From NCBI GenBank assembly GCA_048594975.1, contig JBMDXQ010000005.1:1-63150 (forward strand): a stretch of DNA of 63,150 nt. The letters are read 5' to 3'. Source of the stretch: JBMDXB01 sp048594975 (GTDB lineage Bacteria > Acidobacteriota > Vicinamibacteria > Vicinamibacterales > 2-12-FULL-66-21). Numbering within the stretch: position 1 is the stretch's first letter; each line of letters starts with the position of its first letter. The translations under genes and the position numbers were made by a program. Of the stretch, positions 15,519 to 27,091 are shown one piece after another. A model generated the notes under the pieces. The model was not told where the DNA came from and ran no database searches. It worked only from the letters and a program-made list of their open reading frames with translations.

Positions 15519-16052
15519 ATGGAGCAGACCCTTCTGCTCAACGCAACGTACGAGCCCCTGAAGGTCGTCCACTGGCAGAAGGCCATCACGCTATGGTGCC
15601 AGGGGAAGGTCGAAGTGATCTCCGTGTACGATCGGGAGATCCACTCGGTCTCGTTCAGCTTGAAGCTGCCGTCGGTCATCCGGCTCCTGCGCTACATCAA
15701 GATCAAGCGCACCATCGAGTACGTGCCGTTTTCGCGCGCGAACATCTACGCGCGCGACGACCATGCCTGTCAGTACTGCGGGCAGGTCTTTCCAACTCCT
15801 GAGCTGACGTTCGACCACGTCGTGCCGGTCGCGCAGGGCGGCCGGAAGGACTGGGAGAACATCGTGACGTGCTGTGTGTCGTGCAACCGCAAGAAGGGTG
15901 GCCGCACTCCCGCGGAAGCCGGGATGCATCTGGTGAGGACGCCGCGGCGTCCCGACAGGGCGCCCGCCATCCGAATCACCGTCGGCCTCAAGAACGCGCC
16001 TGACAGCTGGCGCGACTACTTCTACTGGAACATGGAGCTGGACGACACGTAG
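15519..16052 (+). CDS. HNH endonuclease-family protein
   Basis: The 177-residue protein has an N-terminal segment (about 1-75: NATYEPLKVVHWQKAITLWCQGKVEVI...) typical of the widespread stand-alone HNH family. The zinc/HNH domain then has CQYCG, TFDHVVPVAQGGRKDWENIVTCC and SCNRKKG, where DHV holds the H of the motif and N-I the asparagine. Members bind DNA and are often annotated as restriction-type nucleases, but in this family the biological role is unclear. No restriction or phage genes are adjacent. Confidence 0.85.
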   Translation: MEQTLLLNATYEPLKVVHWQKAITLWCQGKVEVISVYDREIHSVSFSLKLPSVIRLLRYIKIKRTIEYVPFSRANIYARDDHACQYCGQVFPTPELTFDHVVPVAQGGRKDWENIVTCCVSCNRKKGGRTPAEAGMHLVRTPRRPDRAPAIRITVGLKNAPDSWRDYFYWNMELDDT

Positions 16053-16098
16053 TCGTCCACACCCTCCTCGTCCAGCCCTCCGGCCTCGTCCCGATTCG

Positions 16099-17115
16099 AT
16101 GTCCCTGCCTCCCGTTTCCCCCCGTATCGAGTCCGTTCGTCCGCTGCGGGCGATCGAGGGCAGCCGCGTCACGATTGCGGGCGGCGGGTTCGCCGTCGAT
16201 CCGCAGCTCCCGGAAGTGCGGATCGGCGGCGTCCCGGCGCGGATCGCGGCGGCCTCGTCCAGCGCCCTGGTGGCCATCGTCCCGCCGGCGCTCGACGGTG
16301 GCCGCACGCCGGTGCGCCTCGAAGGCGCCCTCGGCGAAACGGCGTACGTGGAGGTCGGCGCGCCGATTGCCACCGGCCTGCACCTCGTCGACAACCCTGC
16401 GTTCGACGCGGAGGGTCGTCTCTACGTCACCTTCAGCGGTTCGCGCGGCCAGCAGGCGCCGGTGTCGATCTACCGGGTCGGCCGCGACGGCGCGCGCTCG
16501 CCGTTCGTGTCGGGGCTTCCGAACCCGACGTCGATGGCGTTCGACCGCGAGGGCCGGCTGTACGTCTCGAGTCGCTTCGACGGCAGCGTCCATCGCGTCG
16601 ATCGTGACGGCGGGGTGACGACGTTTGCTGCCGACCTCGGCGTGCCCTGTGGGATCGCATTCGGCCCGGACGGATCGCTGTACGTCGGCGACCGATCGGG
16701 ATCGATCCTGAAGGTCGGCGGCGGTCGGGCAACGCTGGTCGCGAGCCTGCCTGCCAGCGTGGCCGCGTTCCACCTGGCGTTCGGTCCGGACGACTGGTTG
16801 TACGTCACGGCCCCGACGCTCGGATCGACCGACTGTGTGTATCGCGTCTCGACCCGCGGGCAGGTGGAGACGTTCTGCGACGGCTTCGGCCGGCCGCAGG
16901 GCCTGGCGTTCGACGCGAGGGGATTCCTCCACGTCGTCGACGCGCTCGCGGGGGCAGGCGGCCTGTACCGTCTCTCGATCGATCGGCCGGGCGAGCGCGA
17001 GCAGCTGATTGCGGGCGGTGCCCTCATCGGCCTGGCATTCGATCCGATTGGCGGCTTCGTAGTCGCCTCGAGCGACACCGTCTACCGCTTCGACTCGTGG
17101 AATCCGACCTCGTAA
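16099..17115 (+). CDS. IPT/TIG-domain plus NHL-type beta-propeller protein
   Basis: In the 338-residue protein, residues about 8-92 match an IPT/TIG immunoglobulin-like domain (PRIESVRPLRAIEGSRVTIAGGGF). The rest is a six-bladed-type propeller with repeated GLxxPxxMAFDxEGRLYVSSR, IAFGPDGSLYVGDR, LAFGPDDWLYVTAP and GLAFDARGFLHVVDA motifs, as in NHL or SMP-30-like proteins. No signal peptide is evident, so location is uncertain. It could be a binding scaffold or lactonase-like enzyme; no catalytic residues can be assigned with confidence. Confidence 0.75.
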   Translation: MSLPPVSPRIESVRPLRAIEGSRVTIAGGGFAVDPQLPEVRIGGVPARIAAASSSALVAIVPPALDGGRTPVRLEGALGETAYVEVGAPIATGLHLVDNPAFDAEGRLYVTFSGSRGQQAPVSIYRVGRDGARSPFVSGLPNPTSMAFDREGRLYVSSRFDGSVHRVDRDGGVTTFAADLGVPCGIAFGPDGSLYVGDRSGSILKVGGGRATLVASLPASVAAFHLAFGPDDWLYVTAPTLGSTDCVYRVSTRGQVETFCDGFGRPQGLAFDARGFLHVVDALAGAGGLYRLSIDRPGEREQLIAGGALIGLAFDPIGGFVVASSDTVYRFDSWNPTS

Positions 17116-17185
17116 CCGCAGCCGACGACGCGCAAGCCGTTTTCCATTGCGCGATGCCCGACGTGTCGATATCGTGCGGGCACCC

Positions 17186-18667
17186 ATGACCCAGCTGTTC
17201 CGCCGCAAACCGATCTCTGAACTGCTGCCGGACAGCGAGCACTCGCTGAAGCGCGTCCTCGGCGCAGGCGATCTGATCATGCTCGCGATCGGTGCGGTGA
17301 TCGGCGCGGGGATCTTCGGCGCGATCGGCACCGCGGCCGCCGGCCAGACGAGCCCCACCGGCGAAGTAGTCAGGTACGGCGCGGGCCCGGCGCTGGTGTT
17401 CTCGTTCTTCCTGCTCGGCGGCGCGTGCGCGCTGGCGGCGCTCTGTTATGCCGAGCTCGCGGCGATGATCCCGCAGGCGGGGAGTGCCTACACCTACACC
17501 TACGCGACGCTCGGCGAGCTGGTCGCGTGGATCATCGGTTGGGACCTCATCCTCGAGTACGCCGTCGGCAACGTCGCGGTGGCGATCTCGTGGGGCGATT
17601 ACTTCAACACGCTGCTCCGCGGGTTCGGGATCGATCTGCCGGCATGGCTGACGACCGGCTACCGCACGGCGCTGCTCAGCTCGAACCCGGACGTGCACGC
17701 TCTTCTGCAGACCGCGCCGCGGCTCGCGGGCATTCCCCTTCTGATCAACGTGCCCGCGTTCGCCATCGTCATGGCGATCACCTGGGTGTTGCTGCGCGGC
17801 GCAAAGGAGAGCGCGCGCGCCAACAACATCATGGTGGTAATCAAGCTCGCCGCGCTCGGCCTGTTCATCGCCGTCGGCGCGACGCACCTCCACCCGGCCA
17901 ACTACTCGCCGTTTGCGCCAAACGGCTTCACCGGCATCCACCAGGGGGCGGCGATCGTCTTCTTCGCCTACATCGGCTTCGACGCGATCTCCACTGCCGC
18001 CGAGGAGACTACGGACCCGCAGCGCAACCTGCCCGTCGGCATCCTGGGCGGGCTGGCGATCTGCACGCTCATCTACATCCTGGTCGGCATCGTGCTCACC
18101 GGGATGGTCCCGTACACCGACCTGGCGGTCGCCGATCCGTTGGCGCATGCGCTGCAGCGGGCCGGGTTCCAGGCGGTGGGCTGGATGGTCGCGCTCGGGG
18201 CCGCCGTGTCGATGACCGCCGTCCTGCTCGTGTTTCAGTACGGCCAGCCGCGGATCTTCTTCGCGATGGCGCGCGACGGCCTGCTGCCGCCCTGGGCCGC
18301 GCGCGTGCACCCGGTCCGCCGCATCCCCTACGCGACGACGCTCCTGACCGGTCTCGTGGTCGGCCTGGCGGCGCTCGTGGGCGACGCGGCGGAGACCTAC
18401 GACCTCACCAACATCGGGACGCTGTTCGCCTTCGCCCTCGTCTGCATCGGGGTCCTCGTGCTGCGGGTGGCCGAGCCGGATCGCCCGCGTCCGTTTCGTG
18501 TCCGGTTCGTCTGGCCAGTCGCGCTGCTCGGCACGGCGGCGTGCCTGTTTATCATGATCGGCCTTCCCGCCCAGGCCTGGGTGCGTTTCGCCTGGTGGCT
18601 GGCGATCGGGCTGGCGCTCTACGTCACCTACGGGATGCGGCACTCGCGACTGCGGCAGGCTGCGTAG
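17186..18667 (+). CDS. APC-superfamily amino acid permease (cationic amino acid transporter type)
   Basis: The 493-residue protein has about 12 membrane segments. It opens with FRRKPISELL..EHSLKRVLGAGDLIMLAIGAVIGAGIFG, the consensus amino-terminus of the CAT/YfnA subfamily. GDYFNTLLRGFG, FFAYIGFDAISTAAEETTDPQRNLP and FGQPRIFFAMARDGLLP-like motifs follow. It imports amino acids with protons or by exchange. ATG 17186 was chosen because it immediately precedes the conserved region; no upstream Shine-Dalgarno is visible. Confidence 0.9.
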   Translation: MTQLFRRKPISELLPDSEHSLKRVLGAGDLIMLAIGAVIGAGIFGAIGTAAAGQTSPTGEVVRYGAGPALVFSFFLLGGACALAALCYAELAAMIPQAGSAYTYTYATLGELVAWIIGWDLILEYAVGNVAVAISWGDYFNTLLRGFGIDLPAWLTTGYRTALLSSNPDVHALLQTAPRLAGIPLLINVPAFAIVMAITWVLLRGAKESARANNIMVVIKLAALGLFIAVGATHLHPANYSPFAPNGFTGIHQGAAIVFFAYIGFDAISTAAEETTDPQRNLPVGILGGLAICTLIYILVGIVLTGMVPYTDLAVADPLAHALQRAGFQAVGWMVALGAAVSMTAVLLVFQYGQPRIFFAMARDGLLPPWAARVHPVRRIPYATTLLTGLVVGLAALVGDAAETYDLTNIGTLFAFALVCIGVLVLRVAEPDRPRPFRVRFVWPVALLGTAACLFIMIGLPAQAWVRFAWWLAIGLALYVTYGMRHSRLRQAA

Positions 18668-18780
18668 CCGTTTCCCCCGCCGCACGCGACTCAGCCGTTC
18701 GCGCCAGCCGCCGGTTCGCCCCCAGCGCGCGTGCTAGAATCGACCTTTTGGAACAACCGGAAAATTCCCGGCTACAGGGC

Positions 18781-21636
<2,856 letters not shown>

Positions 21637-21870
21637 CATGAGCGAGCGTCCGCTGCGACAACGGCGCTGTGGCAGAATCGCCACATGGCAGGACCCTCGC
21701 CTTGTGGCTCCATGGCCACACGGGGTGGCTCCTGGGCCCGCCGCCAGTGTCTGTTCGGTGCCTCAACTCTTCTTCGTTAAGGCACTTAGCGGCGAGGAGC
21801 ACTGTCCCGTCCAGGTGGCAACCGCTTTGCTGAGCAAGGCAGAGCTCATCCCACTGCGATCAGAGAGGTC
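21637..21870 (+). other. Gene-free, structured region upstream of lpxC
   Basis: No gene is visible in these 234 nt. CAGAAT at about 21673 could be a -10 element. Foldable segments include TGTGGC-TCCAT-GGCCACA (about 21701-21718) and GTGCCT/AGGCAC (21758-21785). LpxC synthesis is tightly controlled in many bacteria, so a regulated leader is plausible but unproven. Confidence 0.3.
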
Positions 21871-22785
21871 ATGAACGCGCAGCGTACCCTTCGCCGCCCC
21901 GTGTCATGTAGGGGAATCGGCCTTCATTCCGGCAACAAGGTCACGCTCTCACTGAAGCCCGCTCCGGTGGATTACGGGATTCGTTTTCACAGGACCGATC
22001 TCGACGGCCTGGAGATTCCCGCGACGATCACCCATCTCGGCGGTATTCAGTACCAAACCGGCCTGACGCGCGAGGCCGTCTCCGTTGAGACGGTCGAGCA
22101 CCTGCTGGCTGCGCTCACCGCGCTCGGCATCGACAACGTCGTCGTCGAGCTGGATCACCCGGAAGTCCCCATCATGGACGGGAGCTCGGCGCCGTTTGTG
22201 TACCTGATCAATGAGGCGGGGGTGAAGCGCCTGCCGGCTCCGCGGCGCTACCTGAAGGTGCTGCGCCCGATCTCGCTCACGCAGGGCGACAAGCGGATCG
22301 CGCTGTACCCGTCGGATCACTTCAAGGTCACCTACAGCATCAGCTTCGATCACCCGCTCCTGCGGCACCAGTCGCGAACGATGCGGATAACCGAGGAGAG
22401 CTTCGTCGAGCAGATCGCGCCGGCGCGGACCTTCGGATTCCTCAAGGAAGTCGAGATGCTGCGGCAGCGTGGCCTGGCGCTGGGCGGCTCGCTGGACAAC
22501 GCGATCGTCCTCGGCGAGACGGGTGTGCTGAACAACGCGCTGCGCTTCGAGGACGAGTTCGTCCGCCACAAGATCCTCGACGTCATCGGCGACCTGTCGC
22601 TCGTGGGCCACCCCGTGGTCGGCCATCTGGTCGCGCACCGCGGCGGGCACGCGCTGCACACCGCGTTTGCCGCGAAGATCCTCGAGGAGCAGGACGCCTG
22701 GCGGCTGGTCGAAGCTCCGGCAGACGCGATGATTCCTGCGGCGGCGACGCTGCCGGCGAAGGCGGCGGCGCGGCTGGCGAACTGA
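21871..22785 (+). CDS. lpxC: UDP-3-O-acyl-N-acetylglucosamine deacetylase
   Basis: LpxC, 304 residues, catalyses the committed step of lipid A synthesis and marks the host as having an LPS-type outer membrane. Zinc ligands are present in SVETVEHLLAAL and in FVRHKILDVIGDLSLVGHPV (His and Asp). HRGGHALHT holds the conserved catalytic histidine, and PIMDGSSAPFV is the substrate loop. It starts at ATG 21871, 6 nt after AGAGAGG. A perfect terminator hairpin follows. Confidence 0.97.
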   Translation: MNAQRTLRRPVSCRGIGLHSGNKVTLSLKPAPVDYGIRFHRTDLDGLEIPATITHLGGIQYQTGLTREAVSVETVEHLLAALTALGIDNVVVELDHPEVPIMDGSSAPFVYLINEAGVKRLPAPRRYLKVLRPISLTQGDKRIALYPSDHFKVTYSISFDHPLLRHQSRTMRITEESFVEQIAPARTFGFLKEVEMLRQRGLALGGSLDNAIVLGETGVLNNALRFEDEFVRHKILDVIGDLSLVGHPVVGHLVAHRGGHALHTAFAAKILEEQDAWRLVEAPADAMIPAAATLPAKAAARLAN

Positions 22786-22802
22786 TTCGTTTTCCTGCGG
22801 AA

Positions 22803-22834
22803 CAGCAGGCCCACTCGGATGGGTGGGCCTGCTG
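22803..22834 (+). terminator. Intrinsic terminator of lpxC
   Basis: CAGCAGGCCCAC pairs perfectly with GTGGGCCTGCTG (12 bp, 8-nt loop) and is followed by TTTGT, 17 nt after the lpxC stop. Nothing else is seen in the 200 nt up to the convergent radical SAM gene. Confidence 0.9.
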
Positions 22835-22984
22835 TTTGTACGCGCAGGTTCTGCGGCGGAGGCGTCGACCGCCGGTCGTCCGGCTGAAGCGGAGCGTCCA
22901 GAGATCTTCCGGCCAACGCCGGAAGGCACGAGAGAATCAAATGACCGGAAGCGCCGAGCGAACGCCGCGCTCCGGCCGGGCCCG

Positions 22985-24346
22985 CTAAATCACCACCAAG
23001 GGCGTGAGGGTGACCGGCGAGCCGTGCGACTCGAACCAGTCAATCCCCTCGCACACCAGGTCGAACTTCAGGGCATATCGTCCCGGAGCCGAGGGCGCGG
23101 TGAGGGTGATCGGCACGTCGACCGCGGCCCCGGGCTGCAGGTCGTGCGGCAGCCAGGCGCGCTCGTAGTCGCGGTTGATCACGGCGCCCTGGCGGGTGCA
23201 CAGCTGCGCGCCGAGCCGGATGAGACGCCGGCCGTGCGGCGTGCGCGCCGGGAACGGCCGCTTCGAGTCGTTGCGGACGGTGGTCCTCAACGTTACCGGG
23301 CGGCCGCGGCGCGCGAGGACGGGGAGGCGCGGCAGCGGATTCCTGACCGCGATGGCGGCGCGGGGCGTCGCGCCGGGGATGGCGTTGCCGAGCCCGGTGC
23401 GGTCCCAGACCTCGTGCGCGATCCGTTCGTAGTCGGCGGTCCCTGGCACGAACCGGCGCGAGAACATGTCCTCGGGATGGTCGGTCAGCTCCCAGCAGAG
23501 GCGATCGACGCCGACCTCGGCAGCGATTTGCCGGGCGAGGTCCATTTCCTCGTCACTGTCGTTGTGGACGAAGAGGATGTACCGCCAGTTCAGGAACGGC
23601 ACGTCGCGGCCGCCGGCGCGCTTCTCGTCGGCGGCGGCGCGCATGTGGGCGAGGGCCTTCGACAGGTCGCCGCGCTGCCGGTACCTGGCGTAGCTTTCCT
23701 GGGTGGCGCCGTCGACCGAGAAGGTCACCTCGTCTATCCCCGAGCGCACCAGCCGGCGGACCTGCTCCTCGTTGAACGCCAGCCCGTTCGTGCTCGTGTA
23801 CAGATAGACGTTGGGGAAGCGCGACTTGATGTACTCGCACATCTCGATGGCGCGCTTGTGGAGGAACGCTTCGCCGTAGTTGAAGAACTCGATGCGCTCG
23901 AGCGCTGGGCCGGCCTCGTCCACCACGCGCCGGAACAGCTCGAAATCGAGCATGCCGGCTTGGCGCGTCCGGGTGATGCCGGTCTCGGGCGCGCAGCAGG
24001 CCTGGGCGCACGAGATGTTGCAGGCCGCCGTGCACTCGATGTAGAGCCGCGAGGGCAGCGGCCGCACGTTCAGGTCGCGCTGCGGCGGCGCCTCGCCTTT
24101 CGTCAGCGGCAGCTTCAGCGCGCAGGTGCCGCAGAACGAGGAGCCGCCGGCATTGAGATCCCGCCGCAGCGCCGAGATGCGGTCGCCGGTCCAGATCGCG
24201 GCGACGCTCTGCGTCCGCGCGTCGCCGAGCGGGCGGTGACCGTACGGGTCGGCGCAGCCGCAGACGATGCGCCCGTCGCAGAGCATCACCAGCGTCTCCC
24301 AGGGCCAGGAGCAGGCGAAGCGGGTCGCGAGGTAGTTGAGCGACAC
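22985..24346 (-). CDS. Radical SAM protein with N-terminal Cys-rich (SPASM-like) region and C-terminal Ig-like domain
   Basis: Of 453 residues, about 10-85 hold CSWPW, LCDGRIVCGCADP and FCGTCALKL, an arrangement like a SPASM/auxiliary-cluster region but placed before the core. The radical SAM core follows (YIECTAACNISCAQACC, about 103-120), with EFFNYGEAFLHK, YTSTNGL and VTFSVDGATQESYARYR as in other radical SAM enzymes. The cluster cysteines read C-x3-C-x3-C(C), one residue longer than the usual CX3CX2C. Residues about 330-450 are a beta domain with LPHDLQPGAAVDVPITL..PGRYALKFDLVCEGIDWF, like Wzt-type Ig modules of polysaccharide proteins. The substrate is unknown; a surface-glycan role is inference. 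Confidence 0.8.
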   Translation of the reverse strand: MSLNYLATRFACSWPWETLVMLCDGRIVCGCADPYGHRPLGDARTQSVAAIWTGDRISALRRDLNAGGSSFCGTCALKLPLTKGEAPPQRDLNVRPLPSRLYIECTAACNISCAQACCAPETGITRTRQAGMLDFELFRRVVDEAGPALERIEFFNYGEAFLHKRAIEMCEYIKSRFPNVYLYTSTNGLAFNEEQVRRLVRSGIDEVTFSVDGATQESYARYRQRGDLSKALAHMRAAADEKRAGGRDVPFLNWRYILFVHNDSDEEMDLARQIAAEVGVDRLCWELTDHPEDMFSRRFVPGTADYERIAHEVWDRTGLGNAIPGATPRAAIAVRNPLPRLPVLARRGRPVTLRTTVRNDSKRPFPARTPHGRRLIRLGAQLCTRQGAVINRDYERAWLPHDLQPGAAVDVPITLTAPSAPGRYALKFDLVCEGIDWFESHGSPVTLTPLVVI

Positions 24347-24351
24347 AGCGA

Positions 24352-24490
24352 TTGTCGAGTGTGGATTGCCGACTGGGGATGGGGTGGTTGATTGCTGATT
24401 CGCGGTTGAGGATCGACGTCTCTGGTCGAATCAGCAATCCTCAGTCAGCAATCAGCAATGCAGCCCGCAATCCACAATCGTCAATCCACG
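24352..24490. repeat. Palindromic intergenic element of degenerate heptads (core CAATCNN)
   Basis: The right half is a run of 7-bp units CAATCNN, some degenerate (about 24432-24490); the left half carries their reverse complements. For example GATTG-n5-TGTGGATTGC occurs directly on the left (about 24352-24373) and inverted on the right. GATTGCTGATTCG on the left also has an inverted partner. The spacer between the radical SAM gene and the 88-residue gene is thus one long imperfect hairpin. Similar elements lie at 31.6, 37.6 and 57.5 kb. Confidence 0.75.
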
Positions 24491-24496
24491 ATGTTA

Positions 24497-24763
24497 CTAC
24501 TTCTTCGTGAGCTTCCTCATGTACGCCCCGAGCCGCTCGTTCTCGTACGACACGAAGTTGAGAAACAGGCTCTCGGACAGGTACTTCTGCCGCTCTTCGT
24601 CGGTCATCTGCTCGATGACGTTCTGGATCTCGCGGATGGTGTCCTCGAAGGAGCGATCCAGCTCCTTCTTCGCCGTGAGCTCGTGGTAGAGCGTCTCGAG
24701 AATGGTCAGCAGGTCGCCGTCGAGCGGCACCTCGGCGCCGGTCGTCGTCTTGATCGTGCGCAT
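24497..24763 (-). CDS. Conserved-looking small protein of unknown function (88 aa)
   Basis: I do not recognise this family. It is hydrophilic and probably helical, with a Glu/Lys-rich C-terminal half (RSFEDTIREIQNVIEQMTDEERQKYLSESLF) and no signal or membrane segment. It starts 6 nt after the STAS gene's stop and is the last gene of a sigma factor-STAS-unknown operon, so a regulatory or stress-related partner role is a reasonable guess. Codon use matches the neighbours, which supports real coding. Confidence 0.7.
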   Translation of the reverse strand: MRTIKTTTGAEVPLDGDLLTILETLYHELTAKKELDRSFEDTIREIQNVIEQMTDEERQKYLSESLFLNFVSYENERLGAYMRKLTKK

Positions 24764-24769
24764 GTGCGG

Positions 24770-25111
24770 CTACGCTCCGAAGCTTTTGACGGCGCTCGGT
24801 TCGTCGGGGTGCACCTCGATGAAGTTCTGTGCGCCGGTCATCGTCAGCATGGTCTCGACGCGCTTCTGCACGCCGGCGAGCTTGAGGGCGCCGCCGGCGG
24901 CGGCGGCCTGCCGGTAGAGATCCATCAGGCAGCCGATGGTGGCGCTGTCGACGTACCCGACCGAGGAGAGGTCGACCACCACCTTGCGCTCGCCGGCGGC
25001 GATCAGTTGCGTTACTGCGGAGGAGAACTCCGACAGCAGCGGGTACATCAGCCGGGACTCACCGACGCGGACGATCGCGACGCCGTTGGCGTGTTCGGTT
25101 GAGAGATTCAT
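24770..25111 (-). CDS. STAS-domain anti-anti-sigma factor
   Basis: The 113-residue single STAS domain has KVVVDLSSVGYVDSATIGCLMDLYR holding the conserved phosphorylatable serine (VDSATIG). Such proteins switch partners with an anti-sigma kinase depending on phosphorylation. The ATG at 25111 has GGGAG 7-11 nt upstream and lies inside the end of the sigma-factor gene (53-nt overlap), suggesting translational coupling. No RsbW-like kinase is in the window. Confidence 0.85.
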   Translation of the reverse strand: MNLSTEHANGVAIVRVGESRLMYPLLSEFSSAVTQLIAAGERKVVVDLSSVGYVDSATIGCLMDLYRQAAAAGGALKLAGVQKRVETMLTMTGAQNFIEVHPDEPSAVKSFGA

Positions 25112-25745
25112 TCGGCCACTCCCGATCGCCGGCCCGCGCGCGCGTGCGGCGCTGGGCCGGCTGTTTGTCCTGGAGGCGCTTCAGCTGCCGCGCCAGCTCG
25201 AGCCTCCCCCGGTTGATGCGCGACTTCACGGTGCCTTCCGGCAGGTTCAGCCGGTCGGCGATCTCCTGGTACGACAGTTCCTGCAGGTCGCGCAGCACCA
25301 CCGCGGTGCGCAGCGTCGCGGGCAGCGCCTCCAGCGCCTGCCGCAGCATCGCCCGCAGGTCCTGGTGCTCGGCGACGGCGTACGGGCCGCGCTCGCGCGA
25401 CGCCGGCTGCAGATCGCTGGCGTCGATTTCCCGGGCGATCGTCTGCCGCTCCTTGCGCACGCTGCGGTAATGATCGATGCACAGATTACGGCTGATACTG
25501 ACGATCCAGGTCTGGAAGTTGGCCCGCCGGTCGAACGTGGCGAGCGCCTTGAAGATCTTCAGGAAGATGTCCTGCGTGAGATCTTCCGCCTCGTCGTGCT
25601 TGCCGACGAACTTGTAGGCGACGTTGAAGACCTTGCGCCAGTTCTGCCGGACGACCGCTTCCCACGCGAGTTGATCGCCGCTGAGACACTTCTCGATGAG
25701 GCTGTCGGGTGTCGCCGGCTGCGCGGCGGAAAAATCAACGGACAT
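25059..25745 (-). CDS. ECF-type RNA polymerase sigma factor with basic C-terminal extension
   Basis: In 228 residues, region 2 (AYKFVGKHDEAEDLTQDIFLKIFKALATFDRRANFQTWIVSISRN) and region 4 (LPATLRTAVVLRDLQELSYQEIADRLNLPEGTVKSRINRGRLEL) are clear. The last 40 residues are strongly basic (RRTRARAGDREW...RRRDRPRR) and are the part that overlaps the STAS gene; they may be a by-product of that overlap. Start ATG 25745 is divergent from lysA. It should direct RNA polymerase to a dedicated promoter set. Confidence 0.88.
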   Translation of the reverse strand: MSVDFSAAQPATPDSLIEKCLSGDQLAWEAVVRQNWRKVFNVAYKFVGKHDEAEDLTQDIFLKIFKALATFDRRANFQTWIVSISRNLCIDHYRSVRKERQTIAREIDASDLQPASRERGPYAVAEHQDLRAMLRQALEALPATLRTAVVLRDLQELSYQEIADRLNLPEGTVKSRINRGRLELARQLKRLQDKQPAQRRTRARAGDREWPNESLNRTRQRRRDRPRR

Positions 25746-25807
25746 GCGTCATCTGGGTCGTCACACAGGGCGGGAACAGCGGGAATGATATCAAACCGCG
25801 TGCCAGC

Positions 25808-25838
25808 CTGACAAAGGGTCGCACGCGTGCGGTACAAT
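25808..25838 (+). promoter_or_regulatory. Promoter of lysA-tmk
   Basis: CTGACA (25808-25813), 19-nt spacer, TACAAT (25833-25838). The GTG start at 25850 is 11 nt after the -10, which again suggests a leaderless or nearly leaderless mRNA. Confidence 0.55.
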
Positions 25839-25849
25839 CCTCCGCGACC

Positions 25850-27091
25850 GTGCCAGGCTTCTCTTCCACCGATGGTGCCCTTCACTGCGACGGCATCCCG
25901 CTCTCGCAGATCGCGGCCGCGGAAGGGACGCCGCTCTACGTCTACAGCGCCGCCACCGTCGTCGAGCGCTACCGCGCAATCGACGAGGCCTTCGCCGGCT
26001 ACCCACATGCGCTGCACTACGCGCTGAAGGCGAACTCGACGCTCGCCCTCGTGCGCCTGCTGCGCGCGCTGGGCAGCGCAGCCGATGCCAACTCCGGCGG
26101 CGAGATCGACGTTGCGCTGCGCGCCGGCTTCATCCCGCCGCAGATCGTCTTCACCGGCGTCGGCAAGACCGGCGCCGAGCTGGCCTACGCAATCGATCTC
26201 GGCGTCAGGAGCATCAACGCGGAGTCGGCCGGCGAGCTGGAGCGGATCGACGCGCTCGCGCGCGAGCGGCAGACGCGCGCGCGGGTCGCGCTCCGCGTCA
26301 ACCCCGACATCGACGCGCGCAGCCATCCGCACATCTCGACCGGGCTGAGCCTCAACAAGTTCGGCGTGGCGCTCGCCGACGCGCGCGCGCTGTGCCGCGC
26401 GATGCGCGACCGCGAGGGGCTCGAGATCGCGGGGCTGCACAGCCACGTCGGTTCGCAGATCACCGAGCTGGCGCCACTGCGCCGCGCCGCCGAGGCGCTC
26501 GCCGTCCTGGCGCGGGAGTTGCGCGACGACGGCGTCGCCATCGATCATCTCGACATCGGCGGCGGCCTCGGCGTGTCGTACGACGGCAGCCCCGCGCCCT
26601 CGGCACGCGACTACGCCGACGCCGTCCTGCCCGCCGTCCGCGAGTCGGGCCTGGCGCTCGTGCTCGAACCGGGCCGCCACATCATCGCCCCCGCCGGCGC
26701 GCTGCTGTCGAGGGTGGTGGACGTCAAGGACCGGCCGAGCGGCAGGGTCTTCGTCATTGTCGATGCCGGCATGACCGAGCTGCTGCGGCCGATGCTCTAC
26801 GGCGCGTTCCACCGCATCGTCCCGGTCGAACCGTCCAGTTCGGCGGAGGTGGTCTGCGACGTCGTCGGGCCGCTGTGCGAGTCGAGCGACACGCTGGGCG
26901 CGGATCGGCACCTGCCGCGCCCGCGCCCCGGGGATCTGATGGCCATCCTCGACGCCGGCGCCTACGGCGCGGTGATGGCATCGAACTACAACCGCCGGAC
27001 CATGCCGGCGGAAGTGCTGGTCGAGAACGGCCGGTGGCGGGTGATCCGGCGCCGTCAGACCATCGACGACCTGCTGGCGCTCGAGTGCTGA
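25850..27091 (+). CDS. lysA: Diaminopimelate decarboxylase
   Basis: The 413-residue fold-type III PLP enzyme makes L-lysine from meso-diaminopimelate. PLP lysine is in HYALKANST. GGEIDVALRAG, HSHVGSQI, DIGGGLGV, EPGRHIIAPAGALLSRV and CESSDTLG..R complete the family signature, and DAGAYGAVMASNYN is near the end. GTG 25850 is preferred: it follows the -10 TACAAT, and residues upstream are not conserved. It overlaps tmk (TGATG). Confidence 0.95.
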   Translation: MPGFSSTDGALHCDGIPLSQIAAAEGTPLYVYSAATVVERYRAIDEAFAGYPHALHYALKANSTLALVRLLRALGSAADANSGGEIDVALRAGFIPPQIVFTGVGKTGAELAYAIDLGVRSINAESAGELERIDALARERQTRARVALRVNPDIDARSHPHISTGLSLNKFGVALADARALCRAMRDREGLEIAGLHSHVGSQITELAPLRRAAEALAVLARELRDDGVAIDHLDIGGGLGVSYDGSPAPSARDYADAVLPAVRESGLALVLEPGRHIIAPAGALLSRVVDVKDRPSGRVFVIVDAGMTELLRPMLYGAFHRIVPVEPSSSAEVVCDVVGPLCESSDTLGADRHLPRPRPGDLMAILDAGAYGAVMASNYNRRTMPAEVLVENGRWRVIRRRQTIDDLLALEC

